A stretch of DNA of 29,104 nucleotides. It comes from Mycocentrospora acerina. Taxonomy: Eukaryota; Ascomycota; Dothideomycetes; Pleosporales. The stretch spans positions 1 to 29,104 of the forward strand of contig JAKUHH010000169.1 of assembly GCA_022701365.1 (NCBI GenBank). The letters are read 5' to 3'. Under the pieces are notes generated by a model. It made no database searches. It saw nothing but the letters and a program-made list of their open reading frames with translations, and was not told where the DNA came from. How positions within the stretch are numbered: the stretch's first letter is position 1; the number at the start of each line of letters is the position of its first letter. Made by a program: the position numbers and the translations under genes. Shown here in pieces: positions 20,620 through 29,104 of the stretch.

Positions 20620-21836
20620 CTTAGATAGATAGCTATTAAGAAGGTCTATTTGTTAAGAAGCTCTTCTTATAAACTTTACTAGAAGAATCTAGGAAGTAGA
20701 TATAGACAAAGAAATAGAAACCTTTAATCTTAGAAATAATAAAGAAATATAGACAAGACTTAAAGTAGTAAGAATACTACAACTAAAGGCTAACCTAGCT
20801 ACTGTAGGCTAAAATAGTCTATTAGTCTTTACTAAAGACTAAGAGTTAGAAAACCTATATATATAGGTGCGCAAGACACAGCAATAATAAGAGCTAGAAT
20901 AATTAAAGGAACTATAATCTTAATATAAGCTAAAAGATAAAATAGCCTTTATAGTACTAAAGAATAGATTAAAAACTTAAATAAATCCCTTTTTACTACT
21001 ATTTATAGCTCTCTTACACCTAGAACTTTTACAAAAGTATGCTAAAATAAATAGACCTAGATATAACTACTAAAAAAGAGATTATAAGTTATTTTTCTTA
21101 TATTCTCTAGTAAACTTTCTAAAACTATATTAAGAAGTTAATTTTAAAGTATCTTATATTTTAGAACTTCTAAAGACCTTAAAGAAGTTATACTATATAA
21201 TAGAAGAGTTTACTTTAATAAGCTAGAAACCTACTTAGACTACTCTTAAAATAGTTATATTAAACACTTTAAGAACTATATTTAAAAGAAAGTACTAAGC
21301 TTTTAAAGTCTTAAAATAGGCTTAATAAAAATAGAACTAATCTCTAATAGACCTCTTAGATTATTTAAGGCTATACTAAGAAGAATTAGAGATATTATAA
21401 ATACTAGAGCTATAAGTACTAGAGTTTATTTTAGCACTATATTAAGATATATAAAAAGATCTTTTTCTACTTTTAGTAGATAAGCATAACACCTTACTAC
21501 TAGTAGAGGAAAATATAAATATTATCTACTAAAGAAGAATCTATAATAAAGATCTAAGAGAAAAGGTAACTTAAAAAGAACTAAAGAAACTTAAAAAATA
21601 TAGCTATAAGCTAAAAAGGCCTAAAAGACCTTATAAAAAGTTTAAAAAACCTAATAAAAGATAGTTTAAAATAGAGAGTAAAAAAGAGAAGATAAGGACT
21701 CTCTTAAAAGCCTAAAAAGGTGCTATAAGTATAAAAAGTTAGGCTATATCTAGCTTAACTGCTTAAATCTAAAAAAAGATAAGAAACCTCATATTAATAC
21801 TAAAGAAGGAAAAGACAAAGGGCAGAAAGATTAATA
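20620..21836 (+). pseudogene. gag: Element 2 gag remnant
   Basis: The + strand gives a charged, helical Gag-like sequence with dense stops. It ends in the zinc-knuckle remnant at 21721-21762, which reads C-Y-K-Y-K-K-L-G-Y-I-x-x-N-C. The second Cys and the His of C-x2-C-x4-H-x4-C are now Tyr, as TGT-to-TAT and CAC-to-TAT/TAC changes would produce. A Lys-rich tail (KKDKK) follows. The start codon cannot be placed. Confidence 0.7.
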
Positions 21837-21869
21837 ACACACTTATCTGCTTATATAACATTTTTATTA

Positions 21870-24800
21870 AAAAATAAGGATCTTAGCATACTAAAAGAAG
21901 CTTTACACTTAAGGCTTGCCTATTTACTTACTATAAATACTACAGTATAATCCTCTAAGCCTATAAAAGCTATAATTAATAGAAGCTCTTAGCTAAACTT
22001 AATATTAGTATTATTAGTAAAAGAACTTAACTTCTAGATTAACCCTCTTTTAAAGCTTTTATCTAAAAGGATAAATAAGAGCAAATTAAAAATATATAGA
22101 ATAACTAAAGTTAATATAAAAATTACAGACTTATGCAAATATTTAGAGAACTACCTAATACTATTTATAGTTATAGACTTAAGAAAGTATAAGTTATACT
22201 TAGGTTTACTATAGATTAATATAAGTAATCTAAAAATAAGCTTTACTAGTATGTAATTACTTTTTAGAAGAAAGAAAGTAAAAGACTTACTCTCTTTCTT
22301 AAAGATAGCTGTAGAAAATATAAAATAATTTAAGAAAAGTATATAACTTAAGAGTAGACATGTATGCATGCCTTATAGGCTCTATTAGCTAAACAAAGAT
22401 AGAAAAGCTTAAAAAGGCCTAAATTCCTTTATAATATAAGGAATATACAGATATAGAGTTAGAGCAGGATATAAAGGCACTTCCTAAGTATAGCTTTTAT
22501 AATCTAACTATTCTAATAACACTTAAAGTTGTTTTACTTTATTAACTGCTATATAACTTATTAATAATAAAGTTAAAGATACTTTAGAAATACCTTACTA
22601 AGTTTATAGTAAAAAAAAATATCTGTAGATTAAAGTTATTAGTAAGAGAACTTATCTTTTTTTATAAAGAAGAAGGATAAGAGCTTAAGACTTTATATAG
22701 ACTATAGGAGTCTAAATAAAATCTGTATTAAAAACAGATACTTACTACTCTTTATTTTAGAATTACTTAAACACCTCTTATAAGCTAAGTACTTTACAAA
22801 ACTTAATATAAAAGAGGCTTATTATAATATCTAGATTATAAAAAGAAATAAGTAAAAAACTGCTTTTTGCATAAGATATAGGCATTATAAGTATATAGTA
22901 ATACTATTAAGCCTTATAAATATACTTGCTTAATTCTAAGATTATATAAACTAGGCTCTTACAGACCTACTTAATATATTTTATAGTATCTACTTAGATA
23001 ATATATTAATCTACTTAAAAATAGGAGAAGAATATATAGAATATTTTTAAGAGGTCTTAAGTTAACTATATAAAGCAAAGCTATATATTAAGCTTAGTAA
23101 GTATAAGTAGTATACTTAACATACAGAATACCTTAGGTACATAATAATGCCTAAAAAAATTAATATTAACTAGGAAAGAGTAGCTACTGTATAAAACTAG
23201 CTAAAGCTAAAAACTATGTAAGATATAAAGGTATTTATAAGATTTATAAACTATTACTATTAATTTATTACTAAATTTTCTTAGTTAGCACTCTTATTTA
23301 CTAAACTAACTTAGAAAGGCTAAAATATAGCTTAGAGCAGACTAGCTATAAAAAAAAAAGTTAACTACTAGATATAAGATAAGAAGGTATAATAGCCTTT
23401 TAAAAATAAAAATATATATTCTAAGAAGTACTAGGACTAGTTTACTTTAATCTAAGAAGAAAAATAAAAGTAGAATTTAATGCTTTAAGAAGGGCTATTA
23501 CAGGTATTCTAAGCTAGTTAGTAATAGAAGAGGGTAGAAAACCCTAATAAAGACTAGTAGATTTCTATTTAAAGAAACCTATCTAAGCAGAGTAAAATTA
23601 TAATATACATAATAAGGAATGACTTATAATAGTTAAGAGTCTAGAATTCTAGTATTAGTACTTTAAAAGAATCTACTTTAAGATTCTAATAGACTACATA
23701 ATCCTAAAACAATTTATAGAGAATAAGACACTAAGCTACTAGTAAGTAAGATACTATTTCTTTTTAGTAAGGTATAATTTTATCTTAAATTACTGCTTAA
23801 GAAGCATAAACTCTATAGATAAGCTATTATAAAGGCTAGATTATATAGAAGAAGCTAAAAAGCTATTTTATAAGTATAACTAAGTATTTATATAGCTATA
23901 AAGAGACTTACTTTAAAAAAGTAGAAAAGATACTTTCTTAATATTAGTAGTAACTATTAAGCCTGCAAAAAGATCTATAGTGCAAAAACTTATAAGATAA
24001 GTAGTAAAGTCCTTTATAAAAGAAGATTAAATAGATAAAAAAGAATAGTTACTAGTAGAAGAATATAAGATGATAGACATAAGTTCTAAAGGTATATCTA
24101 AAGATAGCTAAATAGATATATCTATAATTAAGCTAGAAAGGATTAGAAAACTATAAAAAAAGATTTTTACTTTTAAAATAACTAAAGAAAAAGTAAAAGC
24201 TCTCTAAGAATATTATAATAACTCTTTTACTAGCTACATTAAGTTATATAGGACCTTTAAGAAACTTTAGTATAAATATAAGTAAGAAGGAATAAGAAAA
24301 GATATCTTAGGATATATAAAGAGCTACTTAATTTATAAAAAAGTAACACTAGTAAGATATAAGCTATACAGACTATTAGCTCTACTCTTACTTTTAATAA
24401 AGGTATAAAAAAAGGTAATAACAGATTTTATTATAGAGCTCTCCCTAAGTAGCTTTAATAGATAAGTATTTAATTTAATACTAGTAGTAGTATATTCTTT
24501 AATAAAAATAGCCTACTATATCTTAGTAAGAAGTAATTAAGATAGTATAGACTTTACTTAAGTATAGATTAGAGAAGTAATTTAGCTTTATAGAGTACTA
24601 TTAAGAATAATCTTAAATAGAGGTCTACTAATAAATACTAAATACTAAGATACCTTTTAATATTACTTAAATTTAAAAAGAGTTCTTTTATCTATATACT
24701 ACCTATAGATAGATAGTTAGACAGAAAGGCAGAACTAGATACTTAAATAATACTTATACTACTACTATAGCTTAGAATAAGATAACTTAGCTTTATAGAT

Positions 24801-25480
24801 ATTAATTACAGAGTTTATATATAATAATAGTATATATATAACTACTAATACTATACTATTTTAAGCATACTATAGAATAGACTTTTATAGCGCAGATTAG
24901 CCTAGTATAGCTCTAAGAGAAAGAGAATTACTTCTAAAAAAAAGAGCTATATCTAAAATCTTAAGTTTTAAATAAAAATGCAGAAAAAAAATAGTAGTAA
25001 GTAATACTTACTAAAAAGTATATGCAGATAAAAAGAGACTGCTAATAACTTTTAAAGTAAGAGACTAAATTATAATAGTAAATAGACATATATAATTATT
25101 GTATCTAAAGAAGAAGCTAAATTAGAAGTTCTTAAGCCTAAAGTATATATTAGCCTAGTATAGCCTATTAGTATTTAAGGTAGACATACTAGGCCTAAAA
25201 AGTATATATCTAGTTATTTATATATTACTACTAGAACTATATAATGCAAAGAGCTAAATACTATATTTAAATATACTAATTATAGACATTTTATGCAAAT
25301 TTAGAGATAATATATATAAAGAAGATTACATTATTAAAAGAAGTCAAAATAACTTTAACTAATAAGAATACCTAGTTTACTAGATAAGATACCTAGAAGA
25401 AGAAGACTTATAAAAGCTAGGCCTAAATATTTTAGCTAATATACTATAATAGTTTTAGCTAAAAGAAGAAGTTACTTTAA
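21870..25480 (+). pseudogene. pol: Element 2 pol: protease, RT, RNase H, integrase, chromodomain
   Basis: Recognisable RT landmarks: LRLYIDYRSLNKI (22686-22730), AKYFTKLNIKEAYYNI, KTAFCIRYRHYKYIV, and the catalytic YLDNILIYLK (about 22990-23020) with the second Asp changed to Asn. RNase H follows with VEFNALRRAITGILS and an AE-like YNIHNKELLTI. The integrase core is around 24410-24900 (VITDFIIELSLS, VYSLIKIAYYI, SIYYLxIDSxTERQN). A chromodomain at about 25366-25450 reads EYLVYxIRYLEEEDLxK, matching the E-Y-L-V-K-W-x-G-Y-x-x-E-x-x-T-W-E pattern with both Trp codons now stops. The chromodomain would direct integration into heterochromatin. Dozens of TAG/TAA stops lie mostly at Gln/Trp positions. 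The protease site itself is not clear. Confidence 0.85.
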
Positions 25481-26456
25481 AATGTTAAAGCAGTTTATAC
25501 CTAGGCATTAAGAATAACTACTTAAAAAAAAAGAGAAAAAATAACCTTAAGACTTAAAAAATATAAACCTAAGTTACTTTTACTTATTTTCTTTTAAAAA
25601 AGGTTTTTATAAGTATTTAAAGGCACTATAGATATATATTAGGTCTTTAAAAGTTCCTTAGAGTAATCTTACTATATAGCTTTTTAATTTAAAGTATTAT
25701 ATCTTATAATAAGCTAGAAAAGCTAGAAATATTATAAAAAAAGAAAAAATAAAAAGATTATATAAGAGTAAAGTAGCATAAAAAAGAAAAGTTAGAAAAA
25801 GAAATATAGAACTTTATATTATTAAGGGAAAAATCCTAAAGTATCCTTATTTATAAAACTCTAAAAGAAAATTCCTCTATATTAACTAAAAGAGCTACTC
25901 TAGCTTATTATAGCCTAGACTACTATATAAGAAGCTTAAAGAAACCTAACTAAAGACCTTAAGATTATTTAACTCTTTCTTAAAGGTGTTAATCTTCTTA
26001 GTAAGCAGACTACACTAGCAGGATAGTAACTTAGCTTTCTAATAACTTAAGCTTATAATCTCTACTATAATTTCCTCTATACAGCACTTATTCTTTTTAA
26101 CTTAAAAAGAAATAATACCTTTATATTATCTTTATAAAAGTTAAGATTTAGTAGATGCTAGAATAGGCTAAAATAGCTTAATATACCCTCTTAGTAGGTG
26201 TAGAAGCCTTAGATATAATCTAATCTAGAACTGCAGCCTTAAAAGAATACTTTTAAGCTTTAACTTTACTAGTAACTATATTTTTAGTACACTTATTGCT
26301 AGTAAGGTAAACCTTAAAAGAAGGACTATTATTAAAGTTAATAGTGCTAATATATAGTATAAATAAGTAATAATAAAGAATAAATAAGCTAAGATAAACT
26401 AGTTAGCGCTATTATATCTTAAAAGGGGACAAACCTCCTCTAATACTTACTAATTA
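25481..26456. other. Decayed sequence after pol of element 2, nothing firmly assigned
   Basis: Very AT-rich. Coding-like runs exist on the minus strand, for example KKINTFKKELNNLK near 25950, and RVYQAIL near 26190 in another frame, but no single frame continues and no domain is recognised. By position it is where element 1 carries its antisense gene, so a decayed equivalent is possible but not shown. Confidence 0.35.
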
Positions 26457-26927
26457 AACTTATTAGTAATAAAGTAAGTAATAACTTTAATCTTTAAGCA
26501 GGCTAAGGCAACGTCTGCCTTAGCAAGTAACTTAATCTAAGAAAAGGAGAGAAAAATCTTTATAATAAGAAGGGCATGCATAGTAAGCTTATTATTTAAC
26601 TGCAGGTATATTAGAATAGCTTAAAAGACTCTAAAAAAAGATAAAACTTATAATAATATATTTATAGTAACTAATAAAGTCCTTAAAGTAGTAAATAAAT
26701 AAGTAAGAGATACTTTTTTTATTAACAGCTTTCTACGCATAGAAAAGCTTATAGGTATTATTATTAAGATTAGGTATAACACAGCTATAATAACTAAGGA
26801 ATATAATATAGCTTTTAGTAAAGAAGTTAATATAAGTGTAGTAAGAGTTATTAAAAGCAAGACTTATGCATATAAAATAGTTACTAATAGTAATAGAATC
26901 TATAAAGTAGGTAATAAAGCAGATTAA
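26457..26927 (+). pseudogene. Unassigned decayed coding remnant
   Basis: One + frame of about 157 codons is broken only by a few TAA codons. It is rich in basic and aliphatic residues, for example QAKATSALASNLI, KIFIIRRACIVSLL, VRDTFFINSFLRIEKLIG and AFSKEVNISVVRVIKSK. All its stops are TAA, which fits CAA-to-TAA changes. The minus-strand frame at 26648-26860 is its shadow. I do not recognise the family. It may be the end of an LTR element whose LTR begins at 27394, since it runs in the same direction. Confidence 0.35.
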
Positions 26928-27379
26928 GGCTAATAGCAGGCAGATAGAAGTAAAGGCAGAAGAGAAGAACTCTATTAAATATAGTTAGCTACTAGTTGTG
27001 CTATAATAGCCTAGTAGAGGCTATAGTGCCTTTACTAGAGAAATTACCTTAAAGCACTAAAAGACTATACAAACTTACTAAATCTAGCAGTAGAGTATAA
27101 GAGATACTAACTAAAAAAAAGCTAAAGAGCCTTATTATAAGCACTAAGGCTAGCTTAGCTAAGTAATTAAGTAATCTAATTAGGCAGCTACAGTAACAGT
27201 AAAGGTAGAGGTAAAAGTTACTGCTACTAAGGTAAGAAGCAAAGTAAAGGTAGCTTTTACCTTAAATTCCTGCCTCTAAACTTTTAGACTCTAACAACCT
27301 TAAATATAGACTGCTACCTTACTATAGCCTATAATAGGATAGAAAGAGTTACTACTAATAACCTAAGATAAGTTATCTT
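26928..27379. other. Decayed sequence, nothing assigned
   Basis: TA-rich, with an internal purine-rich portion (27180-27260) that reads as a Lys/Val-rich stretch on the + strand. It may continue the remnant before it in another frame. No element end is seen until 27380. Confidence 0.35.
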
Positions 27380-27390
27380 AAGAAAAGGGA
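27380..27390 (+). other. Candidate polypurine tract
   Basis: The eleven purines AAGAAAAGGGA stand three bases before the LTR-like start at 27394. This is the position expected for a plus-strand primer just upstream of a 3' LTR in a + strand element. Purine runs are common in this AT-rich DNA, so the call is tentative. Confidence 0.4.
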
Positions 27391-27393
27391 TAT

Positions 27394-27748
27394 TATTAAG
27401 AACACGCCTCTTTAAGAGGTATCTTATGTAAGGGGCTGGGCCCTGAGGGCTGTAGCTAGGTATGAACTTAAATGAATTAATAGCTATAATAACTTGCTTG
27501 TACCTATCTATTTATACCTGTTTAGGTGTTCTATGTTTTGTTAGATTGTATCTGTATGTTGTCTGTAAGGTATCTAGAGCTGCTAGGTGTGCTAAGGTAG
27601 TCTTAGGGGAGGTTTAGGTTCCTTATTAGTATGTGCAGGGTATCTAGATAGTTTCTGTGCCTTATCTGCAGAGTATCTAGTATTGCTAGTTGTGCTTTAG
27701 GACAGGTTCTAGCTTAGTAAGTCTAGGTGTCTTAGCAACTAGGTGTTT
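27394..27748 (+). repeat. LTR-like terminus, extent unknown
   Basis: It starts TATTAAGAACACGCCTC, which is TGTCAGGAACACGCCTC with only G-to-A and C-to-T changes, and continues TTTAAGAGGTATCTTA as in the LTR at 20284. Beyond about 30 bases it diverges (AAGGGGCTGGGCCCTGAGGG), apart from a short likeness at AGGGCTGTA. It is therefore a related but different LTR family, or a rearranged end. It could be the 3' LTR of a + strand element to its left or the 5' LTR of one to its right. GC content rises sharply from here on. Confidence 0.5.
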
Positions 27749-28133
27749 ATTAGCTATTTGTTAGATTAAGGTTTATGCTAAAACTCCTAACTAGGCGTAG
27801 CCTATTACATAATCCCCTTGCTTAGCTAACTGCCCTGCGCATAAAACCTTTGTAGCCTGTTAGAGCTACCTCTAGTAACTGCTTTTATTAATTTTTCTAC
27901 ACAATCCTCTGTTTTTATGTGCTGCTTGCCCTTAATTGCTNATTAGCTATTTGTTAGATTAAGGTTTATGCTAAAACTCCTAACTAGGCGTAGCCTATTA
28001 CATAATCCCCTTGCTTAGCTAACTGCCCTGCGCATAAAACCTTTGTAGCCTGTTAGAGCTACCTCTAGTAACTGCTTTTATTAATTTTTCTACACAATCC
28101 TCTGTTTTTATGTGCTGCTTGCCCTTAATTGCT
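27749..28133 (+). other. Exact 192-bp direct duplication around a single N
   Basis: 27749-27940 and 27942-28133 are identical over all 192 bases as far as I can compare them, from ATTAGCTATTTG to CTTAATTGCT, with one N at 27941 between. In a region where every other repeat pair differs, an exact copy bounded by an N is the usual trace of two overlapping contig ends placed side by side across an unresolved gap. The unique content is non-coding. It includes CATAAAACC near 28033 and the leader of the spliced gene that follows. Confidence 0.85.
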
Positions 28134-28223
28134 CTTGCTGCCTACTTTAGCTCTTTCTGTCATTTGTTTAGTGTTTTTCTAGCTCTTGCCGCCCCCTGCC
28201 TCTCTCTGCTGCCTATCCCTGCT

Positions 28224-29052
28224 ATGCCGCCCTGCAAAACCTGTGCGTTAGCTAAAGAGAGCTGCAAGCAGCTTTGTTTAAGCTCCCCCTCTGTTGTAGT
28301 TTCTGCCTTGTTGTCTGTTTCTGCAGCTAAGAAGGCCCTTATTAAAGCAAAGCGTTATACTGCTGCTAAGTTAGACACCTGTAAAGAGTCCCTTTCCTCT
28401 GCCCTTACTATATCTAAGAGGCATTGTACTGCAGTAAGTATTGCTTTTACACCTTCTTTTGCTATTTATTGTGTTAATTGTATTGTTTTTAGTCTACTCC
28501 TTAGGTTAAAGTTAATCTCCTTGCCTGCCTCTCCTCCTAGTTTACTGCAAAGGAGACTGCTGCTGCTGTTGCTAAGCTCTGCCTGTTGTGCTTAACATGT
28601 GTGCTTAAGTGCAATAGTACTACTAAGTTTGCTTGCGTTGTGGGTTCTAAGGCTTGTGTGCGTTGCTAGACTGCTAAACATAGTTATGTTCTAGTAAGTT
28701 CCTATGCGTCTCCCTCTTATTTTCTTAGTTAATGCTTAGTGTTTCTAGGTTCCCCTAGCCCTCTGCTTCTGTGCCTACTCCTTAGTAGAGATCTCTAACT
28801 GTGTTTTCTGTAGCAACAACTACATTCTGCTTATCTTTAATAGGATGCGTGCTAAGCTCTGCCCTCTCCTCTAAGCTGCCCTTAAGGCCTACAGCAGTAA
28901 AGACAAGCAGAGTAGCATAACTAGTAGTAACGCAGAGACAGATAAGGTCTTCTATTCCTATGTCCTTTCTGCTAAGGCTGCTGCTACTACTGCCTATTTA
29001 GCTACAATTGTATCTTAGCTAGAGTTGTTGCAAGAGTTACTTTCCTAGCAGG
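28224..29052 (+). pseudogene. Spliced C-x2-C gene related to the antisense gene of element 1, cut by an LTR
   Basis: From the ATG at 28224 an exon of 70 codons reads MPPCKTCALAKESC and then a Ser/Ala/Lys-rich stretch. A 59-bp intron (28434-28492) follows in phase 0. The second exon (28493-28693) runs to KACVRCxTAKHSYVL, right before another GTAAGT donor at 28694. A last coding part, about 28845-29052, is helical (KAYSSKDKQSS, NAETDKVFYSYVLSAK, LELLQELLS). In-frame stops are nearly all TAG. The third Cys and a basic residue of the C-x2-C-x6-C motif appear as Tyr and His, both G-to-A type changes. The acceptor after 28694 is uncertain, because two frames between 28730 and 28845 look possible. 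The frame runs into the LTR at 29053 and stops at TAA there. The function is unknown. Confidence 0.55.
28434..28492 (+). other. Intron 1 of the C-x2-C gene
   Basis: 59 bp, GTAAGT to TTTTTAG, with TTAATT near the 3' end. It lies exactly between codons, and both flanking exons stay open in the same frame apart from TAG codons. Confidence 0.6.
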
Positions 29053-29104
29053 TGTAACGACGCAGGTTATAAGAGAGTGATCCGAATGGGGTCCGAAGTG
29101 TCCA
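29053..29104 (-). repeat. Start of another element 1-family LTR, cut by the window end
   Basis: The first 52 bases match the left end of the element 1 LTRs (TGTAACGACGCAGGTTATAAG). They keep CpG and CpA sites that all other copies have lost (GATCCGAATGGGGTCCGAAG, then TGTCCA). This is the least mutated copy in the window. By analogy with 10115 it would be the 3' LTR of a minus-strand element to the right, or a solo LTR. Confidence 0.88.

Larger units (their letters stand above)
20284..27390 (+). mobile_element. Element 2: heavily RIP-mutated Ty3/Gypsy chromovirus
   Basis: LTR-like sequence, then gag with a zinc knuckle, then protease, RT, RNase H, integrase and a chromodomain, all on the + strand. 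Almost every CpA and TpG has become TpA, so the DNA is far more AT-rich than element 1. The left end is clear. The right end is not: an LTR-like terminus with a purine tract in front stands at 27394, but it is similar to the left LTR only over its first 30 bases or so. The last 1.9 kb may therefore belong to another element. Confidence 0.7.

Noticed and set aside
22151..22369. 72-codon minus-strand frame
   Set aside because: Antisense shadow inside the pol region of element 2.
26648..26860. 70-codon minus-strand hydrophobic frame
   Set aside because: Shadow of a better + strand frame with basic, coding-like composition; the hydrophobic look is what AT-rich antisense DNA gives.
27749..28133. 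A genuine recent tandem duplication
   Set aside because: The exact identity and the single N between the copies make an unmerged contig overlap far more likely.
1..29104. CRISPR array, tRNA or rRNA genes
   Set aside because: No regularly spaced identical short repeats and no cloverleaf or rRNA signature were seen; the DNA is eukaryotic in character.

Overview
The window looks like a piece of a filamentous ascomycete (Pezizomycotina-like) genome. It is a repeat-rich, TA-rich, almost gene-free block that has been mutated by a process with the signature of repeat-induced point mutation (RIP). Three things point this way: short introns of 50-59 bp with GTAAGT donors and CTAAT-like branch sites, Ty3/Gypsy elements with chromodomains and a piggyBac-like element, and nearly all damage being C-to-T or G-to-A, so that Gln and Trp codons have become TAG/TAA. 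No protein-coding gene in the window is intact.

Layout. 1-3855 is AT-rich, with one unassigned decayed coding stretch on the + strand (1446-2183). 3856-5916 (-) is a full-length but heavily mutated GMC oxidoreductase pseudogene with one recognisable 57-bp intron. 5917-9369 holds nothing I can assign. 9370-19322 is a roughly 2.5-kb terminal-inverted-repeat transposon, piggyBac-like from its transposase remnant. It is split by a 7.4-kb Ty3/Gypsy element (element 1, 10115-17547) lying on the - strand, with two 288-bp LTRs, gag, pol and a C-terminal chromodomain. Between its pol and 3' LTR, element 1 carries an extra spliced gene on the opposite (+) strand, converging on the end of pol.

19364-20283 contains two solo LTRs: one of a second family with a perfect 5-bp target-site duplication, and one of the element 1 family. 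20284-27390 is dominated by a very heavily mutated Ty3/Gypsy chromovirus on the + strand (element 2), followed by about 1.9 kb of decayed sequence with an unassigned coding remnant. At 27394 an LTR-like terminus begins. 27749-28133 is an exact 192-bp duplication around a single N, probably an assembly join. 28224-29052 is a spliced, lightly mutated gene with a C-x2-C-x6-Y motif (Tyr at the third Cys position). It shares its motif and intron position with the extra gene in element 1, and it ends at a third-family-member LTR start (29053-29104) that runs out of the window.

The most interesting signal is this pair of related spliced C-x2-C genes: one rides antisense inside a Gypsy element, the other lies beside another copy of the same LTR. 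The first also contains a CpA-dense CAG/CAC tract that is unmutated although CpA is the preferred RIP target.
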